Shown: piece after piece, positions 14,668-22,608 of the stretch | Layout of the letters: every line of letters starts with the position of its first letter | Numbering within the stretch: the stretch's first letter is position 1 | The notes under the pieces: model-generated | Databases searched by the model: none | The model's input: the letters and a program-made list of their open reading frames with translations, nothing else | Told to the model about the DNA's origin: nothing | Made by a program: the position numbers and the translations under genes | IMG/VR virus record: IMGVR_UViG_3300035670_000354 | Location: 1 to 47,453 of that record | DNA from: a virus | Length of the DNA: 47,453 nt | Strand: one strand, 5' to 3'

Positions 14668-15359
14668 TAGGCGACTAGCTCGAGCTCGCGAGCGTTGAGG
14701 TTCCAGCCCCCTTCCGCCGCGTACGGAGCCATTAGCGCGCCTTTCTCCTCCCGATGGTCGAGCCCTAGCGCATGCCCGAACTCATGCGCGGCCACCATCG
14801 GCGAACAAGAGTCTAGGCGGATCTCCGCTAGGACGATGTCTACGCGCCCGGGCTTGAGAACGACCGGGTACGAGACGGTGACGCCTAGGATGTTGTGCCG
14901 GTTGATCTCGGCGTCGACGAAATACACGTCGCCGACCTCGGCCTCGAAGTCGTCGGGCGGGTCCAGGAGGTCGAAGGCGTAGACTTCCATCGACACGCCC
15001 GAGGTTTGCCAGAACCGTAGCGCCTCTTCGACCGAGGCTTGTTCACACAACGGCAGCGAGACGTCGACTAGGACGCGCACGGGGCGGTGGCGAAGGAGCG
15101 GCGGGCTCTTAGGCAGCGGCACTGAGGCGCAGCCGGCGAAGAGCATAAGCAGCCACGCCAAGATCTCCTTGCGTTGGGCGAGGACCCCGAGCATCGCGGC
15201 GATGCCGGCCACCCACGCCACGACTCGGTCCCGGGCTTTTTCGATGGCTACGAGCCGGGCTTCCATCGCGGCGGTGGCGCGGATGTGCCCCTCGAGCGTA
15301 GAGCGAACGTGCTTGACGTTGCCGTCGATGCGCTCGATTAGAACTTCTAGTGAATCCAT
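14664..15359 (-). CDS. Membrane-anchored matrixin-like metalloprotease
   Basis: This 231-residue protein starts at the ATG at 15359 behind a perfect AAGGAG site. Residues 1-45 are a helical segment resembling XhlA-type phage proteins (LIERIDGNVKHVRSTLEGHI, AAMEARLVAIEKA), residues about 47-60 and 66-76 are hydrophobic, and FAGC at about 74-77 resembles a lipobox. The second half is a metzincin: HEFGHALGLDH at 192-202 (the HExxHxxGxxH zinc site) and the Met-turn ALMAP (Met210). Metzincins are rare in phages. It could be an envelope-anchored protease used at lysis, or a particle-borne one. An internal ATG at 15146 would yield a short lipoprotein form starting MLFAGC. Confidence 0.8.
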   Translation of the reverse strand: MDSLEVLIERIDGNVKHVRSTLEGHIRATAAMEARLVAIEKARDRVVAWVAGIAAMLGVLAQRKEILAWLLMLFAGCASVPLPKSPPLLRHRPVRVLVDVSLPLCEQASVEEALRFWQTSGVSMEVYAFDLLDPPDDFEAEVGDVYFVDAEINRHNILGVTVSYPVVLKPGRVDIVLAEIRLDSCSPMVAAHEFGHALGLDHREEKGALMAPYAAEGGWNLNARELELVAY

Positions 15360-15368
15360 GAGCGCTCC

Positions 15369-16910
15369 TTACACGATCGTTATCGGCGACCCACCAATTT
15401 GGATCTTTAGATTCGTTCCATCGAACCATATATCACCGTTGGCTGGCGATGGAGGTGTCCCGGACGCTATCAACCGCAGATGGGCTTGAGTGCCGTCCCC
15501 GGCGTCTATGATCACACCGTACCCGGAAGTGCGGTCTACGTTGACGCCGGTTCCGGTGGACGAAGCTGTAGCTTTTATGGCGTTCCCAGTAGTAGATACG
15601 CCCTCAATGCCTACGCCTCCTTGGGTCACACCTTGCACGCCTGTCCCAGAAGCGACGCTACCTTTTACGCCTATCCCGGATGTGTCTGCTGCTTCTCCAA
15701 GAACGCCTACCCCGCTGGCGCCGCCGTCACCGCACATGGCGGTGTTTCCTGCGGAGCACACGAAATGCCCGGCGTAGCCTGTAGTAGAGTTACCTTTGAC
15801 GCCGGTTCCTCCCGCAAAGGTAGCCGTGCCTACGACACCGAAACCTACGCCGGAAGCCTCGCCACGAACGCCTACGCCAGCGAGCCCCGACGCGACGCCC
15901 TTTACTCCGTCACCTGTAGTGGCTGTGGCGCTTACGCCGATGCCTGACGTTACGTCTGCGCTTAGGGCGGTGCCCGTAGTCATAGACTCGATCGTTACCC
16001 CTCGACCGCCCACAGGGGAGTCGACGAACAACGCGGAGCCGGCGGAGTCGTTGCTGCCGCTGGTACGGGTGAAGCTACCGCTGTACCCGTTCGAGGACGT
16101 AGACAGCACCCCGATGCCGGTACCGTCTCCGGTGAAGGTACCGCCTCCGCCGTTGGTGCCGGACGAGCCCTCGACGCCGTAGCCGGTACCTGAACCGATG
16201 CCGCGGACGCCGTTGGTATTACCGGCTCCGCCTGTGAATTGGCCGCCTCGCGCTCCGGCGCCGCCCGTAGCTCGAACACCCAAGCCGCCGGTTACCGAAC
16301 CGTCGCCGCCCTCGAAGTCGCCGCCGATGCCGCCGTTACCGGACGCGCCGGCGTCTCCACCGATACCCGTGACGCCCGTTCCTCCAGAGCCCGCTCCGGT
16401 CGTATGGAGCCCGCCGTAGCCGTAGACTCCTACACCGGAAGCCCCGAAGCCGTAGGCCTCTAGGCCGTTCACACCGCCCCCGGCGCCGGAGCCCGTAGCG
16501 TCTACGGCTTGAAGCCCGGCCGCGCCGGCCTTCAAGCCGGGTCCGGTGGCTCCGCCTATGCACAGCGCCCCTAGGCCGCTTCCGTAGCCTTCTAGGCGAG
16601 CTCCGCGAGAGTTACCCGATGGTGCCCCCGTCGCAGTAATGCCGGCGACATTAGCGCCCGTCGGTGAGAACGTATGCGTTCCTACCCACGGGTAAGCCTT
16701 GTTCAGGAAGTTGTCGTCGGTGTGGAGGTTCTGAAGGTACAAACACCACGAGTAGACCTTGTTCAAAACCCAGTTCACCAACGGTCCGGCGAACTGCTCG
16801 CCGGGGACGAAGCCGGCTTCTTTGTAGCCTTCGCTGGGGGTGACGACAGATCCGGTAGTAGCCCACTTCGGCAGGTCGGAGGCGTTATCGCCGGGTTTGT
16901 TGGTGGCCAT
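15369..16910 (-). CDS. Gly-rich repetitive tail fibre protein
   Basis: This 513-residue protein has a structured N-terminus (residues 1-85: DNASDLPKWATTG, GEQFAGPLVNWVLNKVYSW, FLNKAYPWVG) that probably anchors it to the baseplate. Then come about 370 residues of irregular repeats of the form GxGVxGxxxxG (e.g. GVGVRGEASGVGFGVVG), as in beta-helical or collagen-like fibres, and a C-terminal tip with SPANGDIWFDGTNLKIQIGG. Its position as the last of the tail genes supports a host-recognition fibre. It ends just before the matrixin gene. Confidence 0.82.
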   Translation of the reverse strand: MATNKPGDNASDLPKWATTGSVVTPSEGYKEAGFVPGEQFAGPLVNWVLNKVYSWCLYLQNLHTDDNFLNKAYPWVGTHTFSPTGANVAGITATGAPSGNSRGARLEGYGSGLGALCIGGATGPGLKAGAAGLQAVDATGSGAGGGVNGLEAYGFGASGVGVYGYGGLHTTGAGSGGTGVTGIGGDAGASGNGGIGGDFEGGDGSVTGGLGVRATGGAGARGGQFTGGAGNTNGVRGIGSGTGYGVEGSSGTNGGGGTFTGDGTGIGVLSTSSNGYSGSFTRTSGSNDSAGSALFVDSPVGGRGVTIESMTTGTALSADVTSGIGVSATATTGDGVKGVASGLAGVGVRGEASGVGFGVVGTATFAGGTGVKGNSTTGYAGHFVCSAGNTAMCGDGGASGVGVLGEAADTSGIGVKGSVASGTGVQGVTQGGVGIEGVSTTGNAIKATASSTGTGVNVDRTSGYGVIIDAGDGTQAHLRLIASGTPPSPANGDIWFDGTNLKIQIGGSPITIV

Positions 16911-16923
16911 TCCGTATTCTAGC

Positions 16924-17607
16924 TTACGTAGCGTCGGCTATCAAAAAACCAGCTACGAGCTCGCTGCCTCCCTCGGATATCGGCGTGTCTCCGACGGTGC
17001 CTCCGGCAGGGTCGCCGTCGCCGCCTTCGGCTACCGGCGTATCTCCGACAGCACCGACATCGCCGCCAGACACGAAATGAAGCCGTACCCCCGCCGCCTT
17101 CGCCTTCAGGAGCAGCCTAGAAGCTTGGGCGAACGTAGCGTCGCCGGTGGTGCTGGCCTCAAAGTAAAGACCGGCGTAGCCTAGGTCCCGGGCTACGAAC
17201 GTTGGGTTGTACTCCTTAGCGATGGCCTCGCCGATGGCGTAGAAGTCGGCCATCGTGCCTTCGGAGGAGTTCACGAGGATGCGGGCCCGGACGCCCGTTC
17301 GGTATTGGTCGTCGGTGCGGCCGTCGCGGCCTTCGCCTACGAGCTTGCCTAGAAGGTCGAGCTGGTCGCCCTCGGCGGTGTCGACGTTGAAGGCGTCCTT
17401 CAGCGACCACAATGCGTCCTCGAGCTCTTGGACCTGGGAGCACACCGCCTCGATGACGGAGATGTTGCGGGGCTTCTTGAAGAACTCGATCAGGTTGTAG
17501 ACGCCCTCGGCGGCGTGCTCGGTGTTCTGCGAATACACCCCGTCCACGGCCCCGGTGACGGGGCTAGAGACGGGAGGGTCGGTTAGGTAGTCGATCTCCG
17601 TAGGCAT
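16924..17607 (-). CDS. DUF2612 baseplate protein (tail fibre adaptor)
   Basis: This 227-residue protein has the DUF2612 core: VQELEDALWSLKDAFNVDTAEGDQLDLLGKLVGEGRDGRTDDQYRTGVRARILVNSSEGT (about 60-120), then a YAGLYFEASTTGD strand and a helix with KAAGVRLHFVSGG. The core links baseplate J to fibres in compact contractile tails. The C-terminal ~35 residues carry a tandem repeat (GDTPVAEGG / GDTPISEGG). It sits downstream of J and two fibre-like genes in the - strand tail operon. Confidence 0.83.
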   Translation of the reverse strand: MPTEIDYLTDPPVSSPVTGAVDGVYSQNTEHAAEGVYNLIEFFKKPRNISVIEAVCSQVQELEDALWSLKDAFNVDTAEGDQLDLLGKLVGEGRDGRTDDQYRTGVRARILVNSSEGTMADFYAIGEAIAKEYNPTFVARDLGYAGLYFEASTTGDATFAQASRLLLKAKAAGVRLHFVSGGDVGAVGDTPVAEGGDGDPAGGTVGDTPISEGGSELVAGFLIADAT

Positions 17608-17610
17608 ACG

Positions 17611-18378
17611 CTAAGAGTACTTCACGGTGAGCAGCGCCTCTATGTACTGCCGAGTCGCTAGTGCGTGTGCGGTCGGGAATACGATCACGTCCCCGATGTC
17701 GCCGGTGGTGGGGCCGTTGGTGGTGCCGCTAAGGATAAGAGCGCCCACCCAGAACCGATCGGTCGTCAACGACAACACCGAGGCCGTGGACCCGCCGTCG
17801 GTGCCGTTGGTACGTACCGACATCGAAGCGCCGTCGTAGGTGTGCGACTCGATCGCTAGGTTAGTGCCAGGCTGAACCGTCGACGTGCGTGAGTCGGTGG
17901 TGCCATTACGCCGAACGGAGACGGCGGCCCCGGTCGTAGCGTTGTAGCCGTGGTAGGCGTAGATCGGCGAGGAGGACGACCCCCACGACACCACCACACC
18001 GCCGGCAGCGACCGTCGACGCCTTGCGGACGTAGTAGATCGAGTAGGACGTCGTGCCTTCGAGGAGATCCGCCAAGACGGAGTCGGAGGTAGTGAGCTTA
18101 GTCAAGTTCGCGGCCGAGCCCGTCCAGCCCGGCTTGTTGTTCAGCCCTGCCAACGCGGCCGAATAGACGAGCCGGGTGGCGGTGCTGGTGGACGCTAGGG
18201 TGTATCCGTTGATGCGGTCTACCCACGTCGAGGCGGTGCCGTCATCCGTAGCTCGAAACGTCGGGTCGAAGTGGGCGATGGCGCCGAGCGTACGGATCTT
18301 GTCCGCGAACGAACGACGCTGCGGGTCTTGTCGATCTTCTCTACGTCGGCGTTGCATGGCGATCCTAGCCTTTTGCAT
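17611..18378 (-). CDS. LamG/concanavalin-like tail protein, possible receptor binding
   Basis: This 255-residue protein has a basic N-terminal stretch (QKARIAMQRRRREDRQDPQRR), then a beta-sandwich-like region: IAHFDPTFRATDDGTASTWVDRING, YYVRKASTVAAGG, WSSSS-type strands, ESHTYDGASMSVRTNG and FWVGALILSGTTN, ending GDIGDVIVFPTAHALATRQYIEALL. This is the pattern of LamG/laminin-like modules in phage adhesins. ATG overlaps the preceding stop as TAATG. A receptor-binding role is inferred. Confidence 0.65.
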   Translation of the reverse strand: MQKARIAMQRRRREDRQDPQRRSFADKIRTLGAIAHFDPTFRATDDGTASTWVDRINGYTLASTSTATRLVYSAALAGLNNKPGWTGSAANLTKLTTSDSVLADLLEGTTSYSIYYVRKASTVAAGGVVVSWGSSSSPIYAYHGYNATTGAAVSVRRNGTTDSRTSTVQPGTNLAIESHTYDGASMSVRTNGTDGGSTASVLSLTTDRFWVGALILSGTTNGPTTGDIGDVIVFPTAHALATRQYIEALLTVKYS

Positions 18379-19121
18379 TAGTCGGGAAGGTCGGTTTGTT
18401 CGTAGTCGGACAAGAAGATCGTGATAGTGCCGTTGTGCACCGACTCGAACGAGAAGTGAGTCCAGCTAGGGTCGACCAGCATGTCTAGGAACTGAGCGTC
18501 GGGGATGGGGTCGGCTATCGTGGCCGACCCCGTCCATGCCGGCGGTGAGCCGGATACTACCGCGCTACGGCTCGCCTCGACGCTAGCCGAGGTTCCGAAG
18601 TTCACCCAGGTCGTCGTCCCGATAGACCGGATGCGGATTCGGCGTCCGAGCCACGCCGTAGGGATGGCGTAGACGGCGTGTGTGGTCGTCGTAGCGGCCG
18701 CAAACGAAGAGGTCGAGGCCACCGGCCCTAGGACCGTCTCGATGCTCTCCAGGCGGGCGTTGTCATCCTCTACGGCCGTGAGGAGCGCTTGGCCTACGTA
18801 CCACGTCGTTTGGGCGCTGCCGCCGTTCGTCCACGTGACTTTGATGTCGTTGTGGGTCGAGATCGGGATGCTCACGACGTGGGGGCGTATCGCGGCGGCG
18901 GGGGTCGGGAGAGGCTTCTGGTAGAACTGCACCCAATCTCCCGTCCGGCTCGACTTGGCGTAGGCCTTCAGCGTCCCAAGATGGGAGTGCTTGAGCGCTA
19001 ACCGATAGCGCGCCGACTCTCGGTAGGCGAGGATGTTGTTCGACTCCTCGGTGGAGTCGTAGAGCGTGGACTCGTTGGAGTTCGCTCCGGGCGCGGAACC
19101 TGAATATTGAATGCGATGCAT
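18378..19121 (-). CDS. Hypothetical tail-associated beta-rich protein
   Basis: This 247-residue protein is not recognised. It is Ser/Thr-rich and beta-rich, with a C-terminal FSFESVHNGTITIFLSDYEQTDLPD. I chose the ATG at 19121 because AAGGAG lies at the right distance upstream; the in-frame start at 19145 precedes this site. Its place between a repeat-bearing fibre and the LamG-like protein suggests a tail appendage. Confidence 0.65.
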   Translation of the reverse strand: MHRIQYSGSAPGANSNESTLYDSTEESNNILAYRESARYRLALKHSHLGTLKAYAKSSRTGDWVQFYQKPLPTPAAAIRPHVVSIPISTHNDIKVTWTNGGSAQTTWYVGQALLTAVEDDNARLESIETVLGPVASTSSFAAATTTTHAVYAIPTAWLGRRIRIRSIGTTTWVNFGTSASVEASRSAVVSGSPPAWTGSATIADPIPDAQFLDMLVDPSWTHFSFESVHNGTITIFLSDYEQTDLPD

Positions 19122-19131
19122 AGTGATCTCC

Positions 19132-20361
19132 TTATGCCCATCCACCGACAGTAGTAGCTGATCCGGTGCCTATTGGCACTAAACGCCAAAAACTCCCGTC
19201 TCTCCAGTAGCTAGTCACACCGGGAGAGGCGCTAGTCTTGAACTCCGGGTTGAATACCGTAGACCCGGAAGTCCTTATAATCCCTCTAAGATGGTACATC
19301 TTGTACTGGTTAGTAGACGAGGCCTCCCAAGCCGAGCCAGTGTTCAGCGTCAAGAACGACCTAGAAGTAGTCGCTATGATAATGGCGTTGTCGAAGTCAG
19401 AAGAGTTCCTGAAAGTAGTCAGATCTAAAACATACGTGACGCCGCTTATGCGGACAGACACAAAGTGGGCCGTCGGCAGAGTAGTGCACCTATAGTACAA
19501 GGTAGCCTCGGTCCAATAGGTAGTGTTCGCGGCCAGGGTCACTCTATCCTGCGCTGCCGGGAATATGCTTTGGTACGTGTCTGCCAAGTTAGTGAAGGTG
19601 TAGTTTCCGTTGAGTACGGACCACAACTCCCCCGCGGAGGAGACGCTTACCGCGCCTGAAGCTAGCTTAGCGGAAGTAACCGAGGCGTCCGCTATTTTAG
19701 CCGTCGTGACGCCAGAATCGGTTATCTTAGCCGTCGTGACGCCAGAGTCTATCAGCTGCGAAGATCCTACTGAGTTCGCGGCGAGCTGCGCCGAAGCCAC
19801 GGCGCCTACTGCGATCTTGGCCTGGGTGACGGCGCCGTTAGCGATCTTGGCTTCCGTGATCGCCGAGTTGGTGATGGTCGCCGCCGCCGAGCCGGTACCG
19901 GACGCCGTGACGTCCCCGGTCAAGGCCGTGATGCCGTTGCTAGGCGTATAGATCGCCGAGTACGTGCCGCCAGCGCGCTTGTAGATGGCTCCGGTCGCGG
20001 AGTCGAGGTAATAGTCCCCGTCTTCACCTACGCCGTTGTCCGGGGCCCCGGTGCCGTCGGTCCATATCGACATAACCTCTACACTCCCTAGCTCCTGCAC
20101 CCGAAGCTGAACGCCGCCCGTAGGCCATCCACCCCGGCGCCGGATGATGAAATCGTCCCCACTCTTCGCCGAGCCTACGTACTTCCCGACGAACGCCGAG
20201 CCGTTCCACGCCGTCTCTTCGGTGTCGGTCGACACGACGTAGACGCCGATGCGAACGCCCTGGCCCTCGCGCGTATCGCTCGACAACGTGAACGCCATCG
20301 TCCCTAGGCGAGCTAGCGACTCGCCGTCCGCGGGCACGATGCTAGTGAAGGTCAAGGCCAT
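19132..20361 (-). CDS. Tail fibre protein with AKIA/SAQLA repeats
   Basis: This 409-residue protein has an N-terminal module (MALTFTSIVPADGESLARLGTMAFTL), a short collagen-tag-like piece (APDNGVGEDGDYYLDSATGAIYKR), a run of decapeptide-like repeats (ITEAKIANGAVTQAKIAVGAVASAQLA and so on, about 190-260) typical of trimeric phage fibres, and a C-terminal beta-rich head. I chose the ATG at 20361, whose A overlaps the baseplate J stop (TAATG); the longer frame upstream is an Arg/His-rich shadow of J. Confidence 0.83.
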   Translation of the reverse strand: MALTFTSIVPADGESLARLGTMAFTLSSDTREGQGVRIGVYVVSTDTEETAWNGSAFVGKYVGSAKSGDDFIIRRRGGWPTGGVQLRVQELGSVEVMSIWTDGTGAPDNGVGEDGDYYLDSATGAIYKRAGGTYSAIYTPSNGITALTGDVTASGTGSAAATITNSAITEAKIANGAVTQAKIAVGAVASAQLAANSVGSSQLIDSGVTTAKITDSGVTTAKIADASVTSAKLASGAVSVSSAGELWSVLNGNYTFTNLADTYQSIFPAAQDRVTLAANTTYWTEATLYYRCTTLPTAHFVSVRISGVTYVLDLTTFRNSSDFDNAIIIATTSRSFLTLNTGSAWEASSTNQYKMYHLRGIIRTSGSTVFNPEFKTSASPGVTSYWRDGSFWRLVPIGTGSATTVGGWA

Positions 20362-21566
20362 TACGGGCTCCCCGGGACTTCGTCGGTGGAGTCGATGGCG
20401 ATATACGTAGCGTTGCCGGTGATGACGGCTACCTCGCGGTCGGCTATCGTCACGTTGTTCGAAGACATTCCAGACACCAGCGACACGATTGAGAGTTGAA
20501 CTGAGACGTCCACCACGCCGGCTAACGCCATGCAAATCGACTCGATGCGCGAGCGCTTGACGTCGAGCCCGACCCGGTTGTTCTCGTCGTAGTAGGCCGC
20601 GATGGCGTCCCGGACGGCGGTGTCGCCGACGTACGTCGAGGGGATGACTTGAAGCGTGATGTCCATGTAGATCGGGACGGTGTCCGGGACCGTGTACTTG
20701 ATCGTGTGCTCGTTCCCTTGCTCGTCGACGTGGGTGCCGCTCGAGTCGCCGTGGGCTAGGATGCCCGCGGGCTTCGCCTCGAAGATGGCGGCGCGTATCT
20801 CGGCCGCGGTCTCGGAGCCGCCGTACACCAAGCATTCGATGGAGTGCGGCGGAATGCCGTCTACGGTCGCGTCGGTGTCGTTCTCTAGCACCGTGATGTC
20901 CGAGGTAGGTAGCGCGGCGGCGAGGTCGGCGTAGATGGCGTCTACGGTGTGCGAGCCCTTGGACGCGAGCTCCGAGCGCTGGCGGATGCGGAGGGCGGCG
21001 TCGGTCTCCTCCTCCTCGCCTACCGTAGCGGCGGGATTAGAGTCGGCCGAGACGAAGCCCGAGACCGAGTTGGCTATTTGGTTCAGCGTATCCTCTTCAG
21101 CGCGGATGGCGCCGGCGGTCTGAGAGACGAAACGCACGCTCTCGGTACCCGCAGCTGCCACCGTGACGTCTTCTTCGTTCTCCCAGACGTGGGAGGCGTC
21201 ACCGTCGACATAAAGCGTAAGCGTTCCGGCGGCGAAGGTGTAGGGGTACGTCGGCCCCGCGCCGAAGGTCACGTCGACTACTACCGTCGAGTAGGTAGCG
21301 GCTCGGCGGACGGTGCCGGTGACGGCGCACAACGCCGTGAGGGCGTCCCCCTCGGCTTGGTCGATGTCGCGCGAGGCGTAGAGCTCTTGCCCGGCTTCCC
21401 ACCCTTGGCGGATCTGCGAGGCGACGATCGAGACGTATTGCCCCAGCACCGAGGTCTCGGTCAAATTCAGCGACGACGAGACGTTAGCCCAAAGCGCGTC
21501 TTTGATCTCCGCCTCGATTAGCGCGAAGGTCTTAGCGTCGAATCCTGTAGACGTGAGACCGGCCAT
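20361..21566 (-). CDS. Baseplate J-like protein
   Basis: This 401-residue protein has the baseplate J pattern: LGQYVSIVASQIRQGWEAGQELYASRDIDQAEGDALTALCAVTGTVRRAAT (about 40-92), a GTESVRFVSQTAGAIRAEEDTLNQI linker, EETDAALRIRQRSELASKGSHTVDAIYADLAA, and a PPHSIECLVYGG strand. J subunits form the wedge ring round the tail hub. The promoter-like GTGCTATCCT lies 6 bases upstream of the ATG. The first 11 codons are duplicated as DNA near 21931-21963, part of the tandem cassette structure described separately. Confidence 0.92.
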   Translation of the reverse strand: MAGLTSTGFDAKTFALIEAEIKDALWANVSSSLNLTETSVLGQYVSIVASQIRQGWEAGQELYASRDIDQAEGDALTALCAVTGTVRRAATYSTVVVDVTFGAGPTYPYTFAAGTLTLYVDGDASHVWENEEDVTVAAAGTESVRFVSQTAGAIRAEEDTLNQIANSVSGFVSADSNPAATVGEEEETDAALRIRQRSELASKGSHTVDAIYADLAAALPTSDITVLENDTDATVDGIPPHSIECLVYGGSETAAEIRAAIFEAKPAGILAHGDSSGTHVDEQGNEHTIKYTVPDTVPIYMDITLQVIPSTYVGDTAVRDAIAAYYDENNRVGLDVKRSRIESICMALAGVVDVSVQLSIVSLVSGMSSNNVTIADREVAVITGNATYIAIDSTDEVPGSP

Positions 21567-21571
21567 GCTCT

Positions 21572-21581
21572 AGGATAGCAC
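21572..21581 (-). promoter_or_regulatory. Late promoter-like motif GTGCTATCCT before baseplate J
   Basis: On the - strand the motif ends 5 bases before the J ATG, so transcription starting here would give an almost leaderless message. It is one of the recurrent G(T/C)GCTANNNT sites. Confidence 0.5.
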
Positions 21582-21583
21582 CT

Positions 21584-21883
21584 ATGAACACCAAGCTAAA
21601 TCTAACAGCGACCAAGGAACTTCTAAGCAGCCACCTATCCGAGATCGGTGTTACACCGCGGGAGGTGTTGTTCGCCTATTACGAGACGGAAGCCGAAAAA
21701 CTACTGACTATAGGAGTAGTCATGGTGGACGGGTACTCCATAGCGTGCCCTGTAGAGGCCGAAAAAGTCGGCGAAGAAATCAAAGTAGACAATCGTGTAT
21801 TTAGCCGTGCCTTCCTGCATATCGCAGAGAATTTTTTTCTTCGGCGAGCCGACAATCTGTCTTTGCTACGTCGATTGCTCTAA
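21584..21883 (+). CDS. Small cassette protein A (paralogue of the gene at 21977)
   Basis: This 99-residue + strand protein lies between two - strand baseplate genes. It is unrecognised but aligns along its length with the next cassette gene: TKELLSSHLSEIGVTPREVLF, then a GVVMVDGYSIACPVEAEKVGEEIKVDNRVFSRAF stretch. It looks like a two-strand beta plus helix fold. ATG at 21584 follows the back-to-back J promoter region with an AGGA at 21572-21575. It is AT-richer than the neighbours, so it was probably acquired. Confidence 0.65.
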   Translation: MNTKLNLTATKELLSSHLSEIGVTPREVLFAYYETEAEKLLTIGVVMVDGYSIACPVEAEKVGEEIKVDNRVFSRAFLHIAENFFLRRADNLSLLRRLL

Positions 21884-21976
21884 AGGCCGACGACAAACGG
21901 AGCGTAGCTAGTCGAGTCGAGTCGAGTCGAGTCGAATCCTGTAGACGTGAGACCGGCCATGCTCTAGGATAGCACT

Positions 21977-22240
21977 ATGACACTACTAGACCTAATCATC
22001 ACCAAAGAGAAGTTCGAACAAGACCTGACCGACGCCGGGCTAACGCCGACTGACGTTACGTTCGAGCACCAACCAGACCTAGGCGTTGTTCGTCTAGGTT
22101 TCGTAGACGAACACGGCCGTCTTGTGGGCTGTAGCGTAAAGGCGTCCGTCTTTGACGGGGAGCTCGTCGCTAACTCCAGAATCTATAGATTCGCCGTAAA
22201 CTCCATCGTTACAGGCCAACGACAAACGGAGCGTAGCTAG
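21977..22240 (+). CDS. Small cassette protein B (divergent paralogue of the gene at 21584)
   Basis: This 87-residue + strand protein corresponds in layout to cassette protein A: ITKEKFEQDLTDAGLTPTDVTF, then VVRLGFVDEHGRLVGCSVKASVFDGELVANSRIYRFAV. Identity between the two is low, while the DNA before each start (about 45 bases, shared with the 5' end of baseplate J) and after each gene (about 35 bases, shared with the 3' end of the gp25-like gene) is nearly identical. The last 32 bases overlap the 3' end of the - strand gp25-like gene. Function unknown. Confidence 0.6.
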   Translation: MTLLDLIITKEKFEQDLTDAGLTPTDVTFEHQPDLGVVRLGFVDEHGRLVGCSVKASVFDGELVANSRIYRFAVNSIVTGQRQTERS

Positions 22241-22607
22241 TCGAGTCGAATACGGTCCCGTCGACTAGGCGGGCCGTGAAGGCCACGGAAAGAGTGCGGG
22301 CGGATCGGTCACGAGTAGAGGAGAACGAGATCAGGGCAGCCACGCCCTCGGTCCCTAAGATCACCTCTTCGAAGACCGCTCTCACGGTCTCGTCCGATGC
22401 CTTGCCCAAGATGCTTTCGAAATACGGCGTACCGGCTAGTAGGTTGGCGAACCACTCCCCGCGAAAGAACTTCAACCGAACCGTTAGGCGTTGCGCTACT
22501 TCATACGATAGCTGCGTGTGTATCACCTCCGACCCGGCATCGTCTAAGGCCAGGTCCCCGACATCGGGATTCACATCGGTTGCGGTTAGTGCGACGGCGA
22601 GTTCCAT
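22209..22607 (-). CDS. GPW/gp25-like baseplate wedge protein
   Basis: This 132-residue protein fits the gp25-like fold: DLALDDAGSEVIHTQLSYEVAQRLTVRLKFFRGEWFANLLAGTPYFESILGKAS, then EGVAALISFSSTRDRSARTLSVAFTARLVDG. The frame-conserved RGEW-x-x-x-x-x-x-G-x-P-Y motif marks lysozyme-less gp25 homologues. I chose the ATG at 22607, one base after the spike stop. Its C-terminal codons (DSTSYAPFVVGL) appear again as a non-coding remnant at about 21886-21924. Confidence 0.78.
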   Translation of the reverse strand: MELAVALTATDVNPDVGDLALDDAGSEVIHTQLSYEVAQRLTVRLKFFRGEWFANLLAGTPYFESILGKASDETVRAVFEEVILGTEGVAALISFSSTRDRSARTLSVAFTARLVDGTVFDSTSYAPFVVGL

Positions 22608-22608
22608 G

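Larger units (their letters stand above)
21535..22250. repeat. Tandem cassette duplication with near-identical flanks
   Basis: The stretch from the 5' end of baseplate J up to the start of cassette A (about 21539-21583) recurs at about 21929-21976, differing by one base beside the start. The stretch after cassette A (about 21886-21924) matches that after cassette B (about 22215-22240), which is the 3' end of the gp25-like gene. The junction between copies is a (GTCGA)5 run at about 21913-21937, joining partial copies of the two genes. This is the footprint of an unequal crossover placing two versions of one locus side by side. Confidence 0.75.

Noticed and set aside
15369-16910. Diversity-generating retroelement target in the tail fibre
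   Set aside because: No reverse transcriptase, template repeat or A-biased variable repeat was seen; the Gly-rich repeats are fibre structure.
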